Notes: generated from the letters alone by a model not told the origin. DNA of 64,000 nt from Phytohabitans rumicis (GCF_011764445.1 NZ_BLPG01000001.1:6279001-6343000); one strand, 5' to 3'. Numbered from the stretch's first letter, positions 41,402 to 49,006 are shown. Numbers and translations are program-made.

Positions 41402-41635
41402 ATGTACACGGCGGCATCGCTCTACGGGTCGACCCCGCAGGCGCCCAGCTACACACAGCCGGCGCCGATGGCCTACACCGACGATCTCGCGTCCGGTGTC
41501 CGTGGCCTGCTCGACCCGAACAACCCGCTGTTCTGGTTTGGCGTGGTGCTGGCGGTCACGCTCGGCGCCGCCGGCGCGGCCGGGTCGGTGCGGCTCGGCA
41601 AGGCCAAGCTCTCCGCATCAATCGATAAGGGCTGA
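41402..41635 (+). CDS. 77-residue single-pass membrane protein
   Basis: Polar, Tyr/Pro-rich N-terminus (YGSTPQAPSYTQPAPMAY), a helix near residues 43-63 (LFWFGVVLAVTLGAAGAAGS), basic tail. Fits a virion membrane protein. Confidence 0.6.
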   Translation: MYTAASLYGSTPQAPSYTQPAPMAYTDDLASGVRGLLDPNNPLFWFGVVLAVTLGAAGAAGSVRLGKAKLSASIDKG

Positions 41636-41642
41636 TATTTAT

Positions 41643-41954
41643 ATGGCTCGGAGGCGGACGACCAAGGCGCCGGCGACGGCCGGCGGCGCCGAGGATGCCC
41701 CCGTGCCTGTCGACAAGCCGGACCCCGCCGAGGACGGGTCCGGCGGCGAGCGACCCGGCCGGCAGGCACCCCCCAGCGCCTCCGGCCGGGTCCCCGTCCC
41801 GAAGGTGGTCAACCAGGGGGCCGGGTTCCTGCTCGGCCTGCTCGCCTGGGGATGGATCGGCCTGCCACTGCTGCGCGGCGGGCCCGAGGAGGTGCGGGAC
41901 GTGCTGCGGGCGAAGTTCTTCAACAAGGCACCGGACGGGACGTGGTTGCCGTGA
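41643..41954 (+). CDS. 103-residue single-pass membrane protein
   Basis: Basic, Pro-rich N-terminus, then a helix near residues 63-80 (GFLLGLLAWGWIGLPLL) and a short charged C-terminus (EVRDVLRAKFF). Its stop overlaps the next GTG. Confidence 0.58.
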   Translation: MARRRTTKAPATAGGAEDAPVPVDKPDPAEDGSGGERPGRQAPPSASGRVPVPKVVNQGAGFLLGLLAWGWIGLPLLRGGPEEVRDVLRAKFFNKAPDGTWLP

Positions 41955-42076
41955 ACGCGTCCGGGGCCCTGCTGGTCGTGGCCGGGGTGTGGGTGCTGTG
42001 TCAGGTGTTGGGCGGCGCCGCGCTCGGCCGGCTCGGTATCGCCGGCGACCCGACCACGCCCGGGAAGCGGGACTGA
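41951..42076 (+). CDS. 41-residue membrane protein
   Basis: GTG start; ALLVVAGVWVLCQVLGGAAL is one membrane helix, followed by a basic tail. Part of the mini membrane protein cluster. Confidence 0.5.
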   Translation: MNASGALLVVAGVWVLCQVLGGAALGRLGIAGDPTTPGKRD

Positions 42077-42079
42077 GCC

Positions 42080-42337
42080 GTGGGCGGGTTCCTGGCCGGC
42101 GGCCTGGCCCTGATCGTGTTTTACGCGGTGTTGCAGCCCGGCGGCGCCGCGGCGGCCGAGGCCGGATCGAATGTGGTCGCGCAGGCGGCACGCCGGGCGA
42201 TCTCGCCCGACGTCGCCGGCGTGCCGCAGCGGGGCAGGCCCGGCGACAGCGGCGGCCCGGTAGCCGAACCTCCGGGCATCCGGGACCCCAACCCGCAAGA
42301 CAACGAGGGGCGCGGGCAGCCCCAGCAGAGCAAGTGA
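42080..42337 (+). CDS. 85-residue membrane protein
   Basis: Helix at the N-terminus (FLAGGLALIVFYAVLQPGG), then an Ala-rich segment and a Pro/Gly/Gln-rich tail ending PQQSK. GTG start. Confidence 0.52.
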   Translation: MGGFLAGGLALIVFYAVLQPGGAAAAEAGSNVVAQAARRAISPDVAGVPQRGRPGDSGGPVAEPPGIRDPNPQDNEGRGQPQQSK

Positions 42338-42350
42338 AGGGAGGCAGGCG

Positions 42351-42491
42351 ATGGTCCGCAAGGGCATGTTCTACGGCGCGGCGCTGATCGGCATCTACCT
42401 CGCGGTCAGCCACGCGACCCAGGGCGGCCGGCTGCTCACGGCAGGCGGCGGCGCGGTGTCCACTGTGGTCAAGACCTTCCAAGGGCGGTAG
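42351..42491 (+). CDS. 46-residue membrane protein
   Basis: MVRKGMFYGAALIGIYLAVS with a basic start and one helix, then a glycine-rich tail. GGGAGG lies about eight bases before the ATG. Confidence 0.55.
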   Translation: MVRKGMFYGAALIGIYLAVSHATQGGRLLTAGGGAVSTVVKTFQGR

Positions 42492-42493
42492 CC

Positions 42494-42880
42494 ATGGGCA
42501 AGAAGGTGATTCCGGGCAACGGCCGGGCCACGATCGCGCTGATCTTCGGCCCGGACGCGCACGCGCTGCGGCTGGCCGGGTCGATGGCGCTGGCCACCCT
42601 CCCGTTCTCCCCGATGGCGGTCGGCGTGCACTCCCCGGGCGGCTCGAACAAGGGCTTCACCGGCGACCCCGGCTACGGCGTCAACCGGATGGGCGGCCGC
42701 ACCGATCCGATGCAGTTCTTCGCCGGCGCCGCGGCGGCGACCAAGCCTGTGCGCGACCCCAAGTCGCGGCGGCTCGGCATCGGCGCCATGCCCTCCGGCC
42801 AGCCCGGCATGCCGGGCACCGGCACCGACGACAACCCGCTCGCCGGGTTCGGCGGCCAACTGCGCACCGGCTGGGCCTGA
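42494..42880 (+). CDS. Hypothetical structural-type protein
   Basis: 128 residues; a moderately hydrophobic middle (ALRLAGSMALATLPFSPMAV) then a Gly/Pro/Met-rich C-terminus. No family recognised. Its stop overlaps the next ATG (TGATG). Confidence 0.55.
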   Translation: MGKKVIPGNGRATIALIFGPDAHALRLAGSMALATLPFSPMAVGVHSPGGSNKGFTGDPGYGVNRMGGRTDPMQFFAGAAAATKPVRDPKSRRLGIGAMPSGQPGMPGTGTDDNPLAGFGGQLRTGWA

Positions 42881-43422
42881 TGGACTGGAAGGCCCTGCTG
42901 CGCAACAAGCCCGCGCTGGCCGGACTCGGCGCCGCGGCGGCGCTGGGCGCGTGGACGCTCTACCAGCGCAGCCGCGGTGACTCCGCGGGCCCGGTCGACG
43001 ACGAGAGCACCTCGGGCGGGGTCGGCGGTGTCGGATCCTTCGACAGCACCGGCACCGACGTCGCGAACTGGCTCGGCAACTACAGCGGCAGCTTGCAGAC
43101 CCAAATGGACGAGTTCCTCAACAGCATCCGCGACGAGCTGGGCAACATGCCGACCAACCCGACGCAGCCGGCGCCGACCAAGCCCATCACCACGCAGCCG
43201 GTCACCCGCCCGATCGGCAAGATCCCGGGCCTGAGGCCGGCAGTCAAGACGCCGGCGTACGTGACCGTGGGCAAGTACACCAAGACCAACACGGCGTGGA
43301 ACAGCACGTTGTCCGGCATCGCGAAGCGGTACAAGACCAGCGTGTCGACCCTGCTGAAGCTGAACCCGTCGGTGAAGAACCCCAACGTGATCCGCACCGG
43401 CCAGAAAATCCGGGTGTCGTGA
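42880..43422 (+). CDS. Membrane-anchored LysM peptidoglycan-binding protein
   Basis: 180 residues. N-terminal helix (LAGLGAAAALGAWTLYQ, 13-29), a low-complexity stalk with Pro/Thr repeats, and a C-terminal LysM domain (STLSGIAKRYKTSVSTLLKLNPSVKNPNVIRTGQKIRV). It would hold peptidoglycan next to the particle membrane during entry. It is followed directly by two wall-cutting enzymes. Confidence 0.78.
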   Translation: MDWKALLRNKPALAGLGAAAALGAWTLYQRSRGDSAGPVDDESTSGGVGGVGSFDSTGTDVANWLGNYSGSLQTQMDEFLNSIRDELGNMPTNPTQPAPTKPITTQPVTRPIGKIPGLRPAVKTPAYVTVGKYTKTNTAWNSTLSGIAKRYKTSVSTLLKLNPSVKNPNVIRTGQKIRVS

Positions 43423-43989
43423 GTGGCCAGGCGCACCCCGGCCGAGGTGTACCGGGCGCTGCTCGGCGCCGGGTTCCCCCCACAGGCGGCCGTCACGATG
43501 ACGGCGATCGCCGGCGGCGAGTCCGGGTGGGATGACGCCGCGGTCGGGGACACCCGGCTGCAGAACGCCACCTGGGGGCCCAGCTACGGGGTTTTCCAGG
43601 TCCGGACCCTCAAGAGCGAGACGGGTAAGGGCACCGCGCGGGACATCATGGAGCTGACCGGCGACCTGGGCGCGCAGGCCCGCGCCGCGTGGGAGATCTC
43701 CCAGCACGGCGCCGACTTCACCCCCTGGACCGTCTACACCAGCGGGCGCTACAAGGACTTTCTGGGCCAGGTGAGCGGCGCCGTGGGCGTGGTCGGTGAC
43801 GTGATCGGCGACCTGGTCGACAAGATCCCCGGCGCCGACATCACCGTCGGCGACGTGCTCGGCGGCGCCCGCGGCGTCGCGGTCGAGGTGGTCGCCGTGG
43901 TGTTCGGCCTGGCCCTGGTCGTCGCCGGCCTGGCCAAGTCCAGCGGCCTGATCCGCCGGCGCGCAGACGAGGTGGAGGCGCTGCCATGA
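43423..43989 (+). CDS. Lytic transglycosylase-like protein with C-terminal membrane helix
   Basis: 188 residues. SLT/lysozyme-like motif AIAGGESGWDD with catalytic Glu33 and downstream GPSYGVFQVRTL typical of phage transglycosylases. A membrane helix lies at residues 145-170 (VAVEVVAVVFGLALVVAGLA). The C-terminal anchor suggests a particle-bound entry enzyme and not a free endolysin. GTG start; stop overlaps the next ATG. Confidence 0.8.
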   Translation: MARRTPAEVYRALLGAGFPPQAAVTMTAIAGGESGWDDAAVGDTRLQNATWGPSYGVFQVRTLKSETGKGTARDIMELTGDLGAQARAAWEISQHGADFTPWTVYTSGRYKDFLGQVSGAVGVVGDVIGDLVDKIPGADITVGDVLGGARGVAVEVVAVVFGLALVVAGLAKSSGLIRRRADEVEALP

Positions 43990-44516
43990 GCCGGGTCGAC
44001 GACGTGATCGCCGCGGCCACCGCCGAGATCGGAAAGCCGTACAACTTCGGCGACGAGGGCCCGAACAGCTTTGACTGCTCGGGCCTGATGCAGTGGGTGT
44101 ACGCCCGGGTGGGGATCAAGCTCCCGCGCACCGCACGCGAGCAACAGGCGGCGCTGCCCCCGGTCAAGGACCCGTTGCCCGGCGACCTCGTGTTCTGGGG
44201 GCGGCCGGCGACCCACGTGGGCCTGGTCATCGGCGGCGGGAAGATGATCGCCGCCCCGCACGCCGGCGCCCGCGTACGCGTCCAGGACATCTACGGCACG
44301 CCGGCCTCCTACGCCCGGGTCCAGGGCCTAGGGACCGCGCTCGCGCCCGTCACCGGCGCCGTGGGGGCCCTGGGCGGCACCGTGCAGGACTGGCTGGACG
44401 GCATCCGCGCCGGCGCGCTGGAGCTCACCGTCGCGGCGGCCGGGCTCGCGCTGGTCGGCTGGGGGCTGTGGCGCATGACCGGGCCCGGACGGGCCGATCG
44501 AGGAGGGGGACCATGA
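43986..44516 (+). CDS. NlpC/P60 peptidase with C-terminal membrane helix
   Basis: 176 residues. Catalytic Cys31 in NSFDCSGLMQWVY, His77 in ATHVGLVIGGG, third polar residue after KMIAAPHAG. It cuts peptide stems of peptidoglycan. A helix near residues 149-167 (ALELTVAAAGLALVGWGLW) anchors it to a membrane, as in the transglycosylase gene before it. Together with the LysM protein these form a virion entry set. Confidence 0.85.
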   Translation: MSRVDDVIAAATAEIGKPYNFGDEGPNSFDCSGLMQWVYARVGIKLPRTAREQQAALPPVKDPLPGDLVFWGRPATHVGLVIGGGKMIAAPHAGARVRVQDIYGTPASYARVQGLGTALAPVTGAVGALGGTVQDWLDGIRAGALELTVAAAGLALVGWGLWRMTGPGRADRGGGP

Positions 44517-44998
44517 GCACGATCCTGGGAACGCCGCCGGCCGAGCCGGGCCCGGCGCGCAAGCCTCGCCGCGGCGACGCCGAACGGATCCTCGCCGGCG
44601 AGCTGCTCGACGCGTTCCGGGCCTCCGCCCAGACGCACACGGAGTTCATGGCCCGGCTACACGGCATGGTCGTCAACGACGTCCTGGCCGTCGAAACCGT
44701 CGCGCTGGACGCAGACGGGCGGATCTTCCGACAGTGGCACGTCGCCGCCGGCGCGGCCGAGATCTGCAACCTGTCCACAGAGGAGGTCACCGTCACCGCT
44801 TCCGGGCCCGCCTCTGGCCCGCCGACCGGCGGGGTCGGCGTGTCGGTGGTACCGGCCGGCGCGATCCGGATCGTCAACCTCGGGTCCCGGCAGATGACGA
44901 TCTACGGCACCGCGACCGATCGGGTGTCGTTCCAGGTGGTCACCCGCGGCGGGATCCTCGGGTCGACCATCGGCGCGATCGACGGCGGCGCACCGTAA
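44513..44998 (+). CDS. Candidate minor capsid/penton-like beta protein
   Basis: 161 residues. A basic N-terminal arm and helix (GDAERILAGELLDAFRASAQ) lead to a beta-sandwich-like C-terminal half (EICNLSTEEVTVTASG, VSVVPAGAIRIVNLGSR, IYGTATDRVSFQVV). A single jelly roll with an N-terminal arm would suit a vertex protein beside the spike gene. This is inference from pattern and position. Confidence 0.45.
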   Translation: MSTILGTPPAEPGPARKPRRGDAERILAGELLDAFRASAQTHTEFMARLHGMVVNDVLAVETVALDADGRIFRQWHVAAGAAEICNLSTEEVTVTASGPASGPPTGGVGVSVVPAGAIRIVNLGSRQMTIYGTATDRVSFQVVTRGGILGSTIGAIDGGAP

Positions 44999-45676
44999 AT
45001 GCGCGTCCAGCTGCGCCGCGGGCTCGCCGCTGCGTGGGCGGCAGCAAACCCGGTCCTGGCCGACGGCGAGCCCGGTTTCGAGGTCGACACCGACACCCTG
45101 CGCATCGGTGACGGCGCCACCCCGTTCACGTCGCTGCCGGCGATCGGCGCCGGCGGCGGGGGCGGCGACCCGGTCGCGCAGCTGCTCGGGCTCGGCCTGG
45201 CCGTCATGCCCCTCGCGGCCGTCGACGCCGGCACGTTCGCGCTGCCGTCCGGGACCCTGGTGCTCAGCCTGGTGCGCGCCGGCGCGTCGGCCACGCTCAC
45301 CCACCTGGGCGCGTGGCTGCGCGTGGGCGGAGTCACCCCGGGCGCCAACACCAACGGCCTAGCCCTCTACAGCGAGGCAGGGGCGCGGCTCGGGATGACC
45401 GGCGACATGGCGGCCGCGTTCGCCGGCACCGGCTACGTCGAGGGGGCGCTTGGCGTGAGCGCGCCGATCGTCGCCGGGACGAACTACTACCTCGGGTGCC
45501 TGAGCGACTTCACCACCGGCCCGCACTTGGTCGACGCCACCGCGCCGGCGAACATCCCCACCATCAACGGCCACCGACCCGCGGTGTTCGTGGCTGGGCA
45601 GGCCACCTTCCCCGCGAACGTCAACATCGGCACGGCGACGGTCGACTCCAGCCTCTACTACCTCACCGGGAGGTGA
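44999..45676 (+). CDS. Spike/receptor-binding protein with MTD-like N-terminal domain
   Basis: 225 residues. The first 45 contain QLRRGLAAAW, NPVLADGEPGFEVDTDTLRIGDG and TPFTSLPAI, the signature of the major-tropism-determinant N-terminal domain that attaches phage fibres and spikes. The rest is beta-rich with Gly/Ala/Thr. In a tailless particle it would be a vertex spike. It lies after the vertex-protein candidate. Confidence 0.72.
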   Translation: MRVQLRRGLAAAWAAANPVLADGEPGFEVDTDTLRIGDGATPFTSLPAIGAGGGGGDPVAQLLGLGLAVMPLAAVDAGTFALPSGTLVLSLVRAGASATLTHLGAWLRVGGVTPGANTNGLALYSEAGARLGMTGDMAAAFAGTGYVEGALGVSAPIVAGTNYYLGCLSDFTTGPHLVDATAPANIPTINGHRPAVFVAGQATFPANVNIGTATVDSSLYYLTGR

Positions 45677-45679
45677 CCC

Positions 45680-45826
45680 GTGCAGCGTCCCCTGTTCCAG
45701 AGCCAGACCACCGCCGTGCTGGTCGGCGCCGCACTATTCCTCGCCGGCAGCTACTGCCTGTGGGACGCGTGGGGCGGCCGCGGCCAGTCCACGCCGCGGC
45801 TGGCCCGCCCGTTCACCTGGTGGTGA
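45680..45826 (+). CDS. 48-residue membrane protein
   Basis: GTG start; helix TTAVLVGAALFLAGSYCLW and an Arg/Pro/Trp tail. It lies between two spike-region genes. Confidence 0.48.
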   Translation: MQRPLFQSQTTAVLVGAALFLAGSYCLWDAWGGRGQSTPRLARPFTWW

Positions 45827-45829
45827 GGG

Positions 45830-46135
45830 ATGGACCGCCGCTACAGCGCAACCGCCAACGCCGCCGGCGCCGCCACGGTGACGATCCGGCCCCCCTCCTC
45901 CGCGGGCTGGACCGTCACGCAGGTATCGATCGAGATGGACACCGAAGCCACCGGGGTGCTCTGCAACCTGCGTAAAAACGGGTTCCTGATCTCACCGCTG
46001 GTGCCTCAGTCGGACGCCGCCGGCGGCGATCCGCCCGTCGAGCTGCAAGCGTCCGACGAGATGACCGTCGAGTGGACCGGCGCCAACGCCGGCGACGCCG
46101 GCCGGGTGTTGATCTTCTACACCGAGGGGACCTGA
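45830..46135 (+). CDS. Beta-rich virion-type protein
   Basis: 101 residues; ATVTIRPPSSAGWTVTQVSIEM and DEMTVEWTGANAGDAGRVLIFY suggest a small beta-sandwich, as in phage spike accessory proteins. Stop overlaps the next ATG. Confidence 0.55.
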   Translation: MDRRYSATANAAGAATVTIRPPSSAGWTVTQVSIEMDTEATGVLCNLRKNGFLISPLVPQSDAAGGDPPVELQASDEMTVEWTGANAGDAGRVLIFYTEGT

Positions 46136-47009
46136 TGCGGTCCGTGCTGGCCGGGCTGCGCCGGCTGGTCATCCCCTGGGGCGCGCGTACCGGCCCGCGG
46201 ATCGTGCTCGCGACGGGCCTGACTGCCCCGCTGTCCGACGCCGCGATCCTGTTCTACGTCGACGAAACCCGGGCGTACCTGATCGACGTCGACCTGTCCG
46301 GCGGGGTGCTCGGCGAGTTCGGGCTGAGCCTGGTCAACCTCCAGTCGATGACGCCGCTCGATGTGCTGCGCGTGTCCGCCGGCGGCGGCACCGGCACCCA
46401 AATGACCCTCACCATCGGTGAGGACGTCATGCAGACCGTGCTGCGCGCGCTCGGCAGCGCCGGGATCACCGTCAACCCGGCCGATATCGCGATCGTCGGC
46501 CCGGTCGCCGTCGACAACATCGACGTCTCCGGTGCGCTCACCGGCGACGGGATCGGCGTGACCCGCGCCGCGTTCCGCTCGACCGACTCAGCCGCCCGGG
46601 CGAACACCATCGCCCCGGCCGACGACGACCAACTCACGTTCCCGGACCTGCCGGCCAACTCCGTGTGGGCGCTGGACGGGTGGCTGCGCTGGTCGTGCAC
46701 ATCGCCCACCCCAGGGCTCCGCAGCGACTTCACCGGCCCGCTCGGCGCCGACATGGTGCGCTCGTTCTTCGCCCAACCGACGAGCGGCACCACGACGATC
46801 GGGCCGATCGACACCGGCAGCGCGGGCAGCATCGGCGCTGACGACACCCGCCAGACGATCAACGGCGTCGCGGCTGGAGACCTGCGGGCCACCCTGACCA
46901 TGGGGGCGTCTCGGGTGATGTGACGTACCGCTGGGCGCAGGTGGTCAGCAACGCGGCCGGGGTGACGTTGCTGGCCGGCTCCCGGTTCCTGCTCACCCGG
47001 ATGGCGTGA
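46135..47009 (+). CDS. Spike/fibre-type protein (apparent frameshift near 46902)
   Basis: About 291 residues after correction. Beta-rich sequence with a C-terminal module resembling phage fibre proteins: ANSVWALDGWLRWSC, DLRATLTMG, then YRWAQVVSNAAGVTLLAGSRFL. The C-terminal 29 residues are in another frame. Adding one G to the run at 46902-46906 gives TMGGVSGDVTYRWAQ, and the corrected stop overlaps the ATG of the next gene, as in the rest of the operon. Uncorrected, the gene stops at 46923. Confidence 0.68.
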
Positions 47010-47710
47010 TGGCCTGGTATCTCGCACCATCGCTGGCCGTGCTCCGCACCGAGGTCAACACCCGCTGGCCCCGGCGGGACAAGACCAGCGACGGCACCAT
47101 CGGCGACCCCGCGCATCAAGAACGGCCCAGCGATCACAACCCGAATGCGCGGGAGTCGGTCGACGCCTGGGACATGGATAAGGACGGCGTCGACGTCGAC
47201 GAGGTGATCCGCGCGTTCGAGCGGCATCCCAGCGCGCACTACTGGATCTGGAACCGGCAGCTCGCCGACAAGGACACCGGCTGGCGGCCGGAGCCGTACG
47301 ACGGCGACAACGCGCACACCCTGCACGTGCACTTTTCGATCAAGCAAACCGCGGCCGCGGAGCAGGACCGGCGGCCGTGGGGCCTACTGGAGGACGACAT
47401 GAACTTCCGCGACGGCGGCGACGGCGAGGCCCTGATCTACCGGCTGTCCGCGCTGGTCAGCGGCGCCGCAACCGTGCAGGGCGGTCCGACCAAGGGCGAA
47501 CGGGTCGCGATCATCGAACGGATCAACAGCACCGTCGGCAGGCTCGACGCCCTGGCCGCGCGGGTCGAGGCGCTCGCCGCGGCGGACGCCGCCCGCGACG
47601 CCCAGCTCCGCGCACTGCTGGAGCAGCACGAGCACGGGCAGCTCAGTGCCGAGGCCGTCGTACGACGGATGGGGGAGCTACTGGCCGCGGCCGGGCAGGA
47701 CGGCGCATGA
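47009..47710 (+). CDS. M15-like peptidase endolysin
   Basis: 233 residues. The N-terminal catalytic part has SDHNPN (His43), DAWDMD (53-57) and HTLHVHFS (near 103-110), the zinc ligands of M15/VanY-like peptidoglycan peptidases found in actinophage lysins. The C-terminal half is a coiled-coil (VAIIERINSTVGRLDALAARVEALAAADAARD). No secretion signal; release would need the holin candidate encoded next. Confidence 0.75.
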   Translation: MAWYLAPSLAVLRTEVNTRWPRRDKTSDGTIGDPAHQERPSDHNPNARESVDAWDMDKDGVDVDEVIRAFERHPSAHYWIWNRQLADKDTGWRPEPYDGDNAHTLHVHFSIKQTAAAEQDRRPWGLLEDDMNFRDGGDGEALIYRLSALVSGAATVQGGPTKGERVAIIERINSTVGRLDALAARVEALAAADAARDAQLRALLEQHEHGQLSAEAVVRRMGELLAAAGQDGA

Positions 47711-48018
47711 ACCCGCGTTTCGTGTGGCCCGCCGTCGTGCTGGTCGGCGTCGCCATGATCGTCACCGCCGTGATGGCGATCGCCGGCGTCGACCGGGAGA
47801 CCATCGTCGTGGTGATCTCCCTCATGGTCTCCCCCGTGCTCACCGCGATGCTCGCCATCCAAGTCGCCGAGGTCAGGTCCACGACCAACCAGGTCGCCCA
47901 CCAGACCAACGGCACCAACACCCGCATGATGGAGATCATCGAAGCCCAAGGAAGGCTGCTCGCCGCGATGTCCCCGGCGCCGGCCACCGCCCCGGCGCCG
48001 CCCCAGGACCCGGCCTAG
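47707..48018 (+). CDS. Holin-like two-helix membrane protein
   Basis: 103 residues with two membrane helices (FVWPAVVLVGVAMIVTAVMA and VVVISLMVSPVLTAMLAIQVA), then a helical/Pro-rich cytoplasmic tail. It follows the endolysin with an ATGA overlap, as in lysis cassettes. Its stop overlaps the stop of the convergent integrase. Confidence 0.65.
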   Translation: MNPRFVWPAVVLVGVAMIVTAVMAIAGVDRETIVVVISLMVSPVLTAMLAIQVAEVRSTTNQVAHQTNGTNTRMMEIIEAQGRLLAAMSPAPATAPAPPQDPA

Positions 48019-48854
48019 TCGATGTCGAACGTCGGCAATCGCTCCACGGTGCTGAACATCTGCCGTGTTACCAGCGCGTACCCGCTCGTCGTGCGCGGGT
48101 CCTCGTGCCGGGCTAGGTGCTGCGTCACCAACACGTCCTCCTCCACGGCGTGCGCGGCGGTTACGAACCAATGCCGGAACCGCTGTAGGTGCACGTCGGG
48201 CATCTTCAAACGGTCGAAGAACCGGCGTGCCCTAACTGCCAACCAATGACCGTCCACCGGACCGCCGGCGGCCGAGCGGATCAACGGCCCGTCCGGCAAG
48301 TTCTTTACCATGGCCCAGATCTTGGAGTGGGCCGGCAGCACAGCGTCCCGCTTACCTCCCTTGCCCTCGCGGACGACCATGGCTCTCTTAGGAACATCGC
48401 CGATCCGCAAGATTCGGAAGTCTTGCCGGTCCAACTGTGCGATTTCTGAGGCTCTCAGACCGGCGTACGCAGCGAGCATGATGATCAATCGCTGTTGTGG
48501 GCACGCCGCACGCAAGGACCGAGCGAGTTGATCGTCTGTAACAGGGTCCGGCATTGACTTTGGTACTGGCGGCCTAGGGATGTCCAACATCGGATTCCAG
48601 CTCAGCATCGGTCGACGCCCGGCCGTCGCCCAGGTGAAGAACCCGAACAGGTGCATGTAGTAGGTGTGCAGGGTCCATCGGCCCCATCCAGGCGTCGCTA
48701 GCCACTGCTCGATCTCGTCAGGCGCCGCGCGGACGAGCCCGTACGGCAGCGCGACGTCGACCCGTTTCAAGAGCTTCTGTCGCGCGATAATGGTGCGTGT
48801 CGATCGGCCCGCGGCGCGCAGGTGCGTCACGTGAGCGTCAATGTAAGCACTCAT
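48015..48854 (-). CDS. int: Tyrosine-family integrase
   Basis: 279 residues. An N-terminal SAM-like DNA-binding domain (1-95) is followed by the catalytic domain: Arg134 in AYAGLRASEI, a Lys in EGKGGKR (166-168), Arg227-His228 in LQRFRHWF, His250 in LARHEDP and nucleophile Tyr259 in TTSGYALV. The usual first His of the HxxR box is Gln224. It lies 128 bases from attR and would lie downstream of the repressor in the circular form. It has no strong ribosome site; the palindrome GTAACCGTTAC (48859-48869) is five bases before the start. Confidence 0.92.
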   Translation of the reverse strand: MSAYIDAHVTHLRAAGRSTRTIIARQKLLKRVDVALPYGLVRAAPDEIEQWLATPGWGRWTLHTYYMHLFGFFTWATAGRRPMLSWNPMLDIPRPPVPKSMPDPVTDDQLARSLRAACPQQRLIIMLAAYAGLRASEIAQLDRQDFRILRIGDVPKRAMVVREGKGGKRDAVLPAHSKIWAMVKNLPDGPLIRSAAGGPVDGHWLAVRARRFFDRLKMPDVHLQRFRHWFVTAAHAVEEDVLVTQHLARHEDPRTTSGYALVTRQMFSTVERLPTFDID

Positions 48855-48858
48855 GCAA

Positions 48859-48869
48859 GTAACCGTTAC
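48859..48869. promoter_or_regulatory. Palindrome GTAACCGTTAC before int
   Basis: An 11-bp palindrome immediately upstream of the integrase start, in the space where a ribosome site or operator would lie. Possible regulatory site; weak evidence. Confidence 0.3.
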
Positions 48870-48932
48870 ATAACTTAGTGTGAATAAGGATCATGCTCGA
48901 TGGCTGTATCAAGCCGCGACCGGGGGACGCAA

Positions 48933-48957
48933 AACGACCGGCCGGCGGCCGGTCGTT
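48933..48957 (-). terminator. Hairpin in the attP arm, leftward terminator-like
   Basis: AACGACCGGCC-GGC-GGCCGGTCGTT, a perfect 11-bp stem, followed on the minus strand by TTTT counting the end of the stem. In the integrated state it could shield int from leftward transcription. In the circular form it lies inside the extended repressor frame. Confidence 0.5.
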
Positions 48958-48981
48958 GACTCAGTTGATGTTGACAATACG

Positions 48982-49006
48982 TACCCGGTTGTAGTTTCAC
49001 GCTGCC
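48982..49006. other. attR core and right flank
   Basis: TACCCGGTTGTAGTT (48982-48996) identical to the attL core, then host-side TCACGCTGCC. Joining the outer flanks reconstructs a host site upstream of the zinc-ribbon gene. Joining the inner flanks reconstructs attP across the repressor end. Confidence 0.82.

Larger units (their letters stand above)
29971..49006. mobile_element. 19-kb integrated tailless (DJR-capsid) prophage candidate
   Basis: Element bounded by a 15-bp direct repeat and inserted between ctaF and qcrB, whose homologues lie close together in related genomes. Left to right: repressor/HTH switch, early small genes with SSB and an Acb2-like protein, HUH Rep, secondary regulators, ATPase, candidate double-jelly-roll capsid protein, many one-helix proteins, wall-degrading virion enzymes, spike candidates, endolysin and holin, and the integrase on the opposite strand beside attR. 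Overlapping stop-start codons link most genes. No terminase, portal, tape measure or HK97 capsid is present. The size and virion set resemble Tectiviridae and Corticoviridae. It has no recognisable DNA polymerase. The family-level assignment is inference and needs structure-based search. Confidence 0.85.

Noticed and set aside
29971-49006. Actinomycete integrative conjugative element (pSAM2-like AICE)
   Set aside because: Size, integrase, Rep, GntR regulator and SSB would fit, but the FtsK-like ATPase is only 259 residues without membrane segments, no spread genes are seen, and virion-type, endolysin and holin genes are present.
29971-49006. Tailed (HK97-type) prophage or satellite
   Set aside because: I found no large terminase, portal, protease, tail tube, tape measure or HK97-like capsid in any frame.
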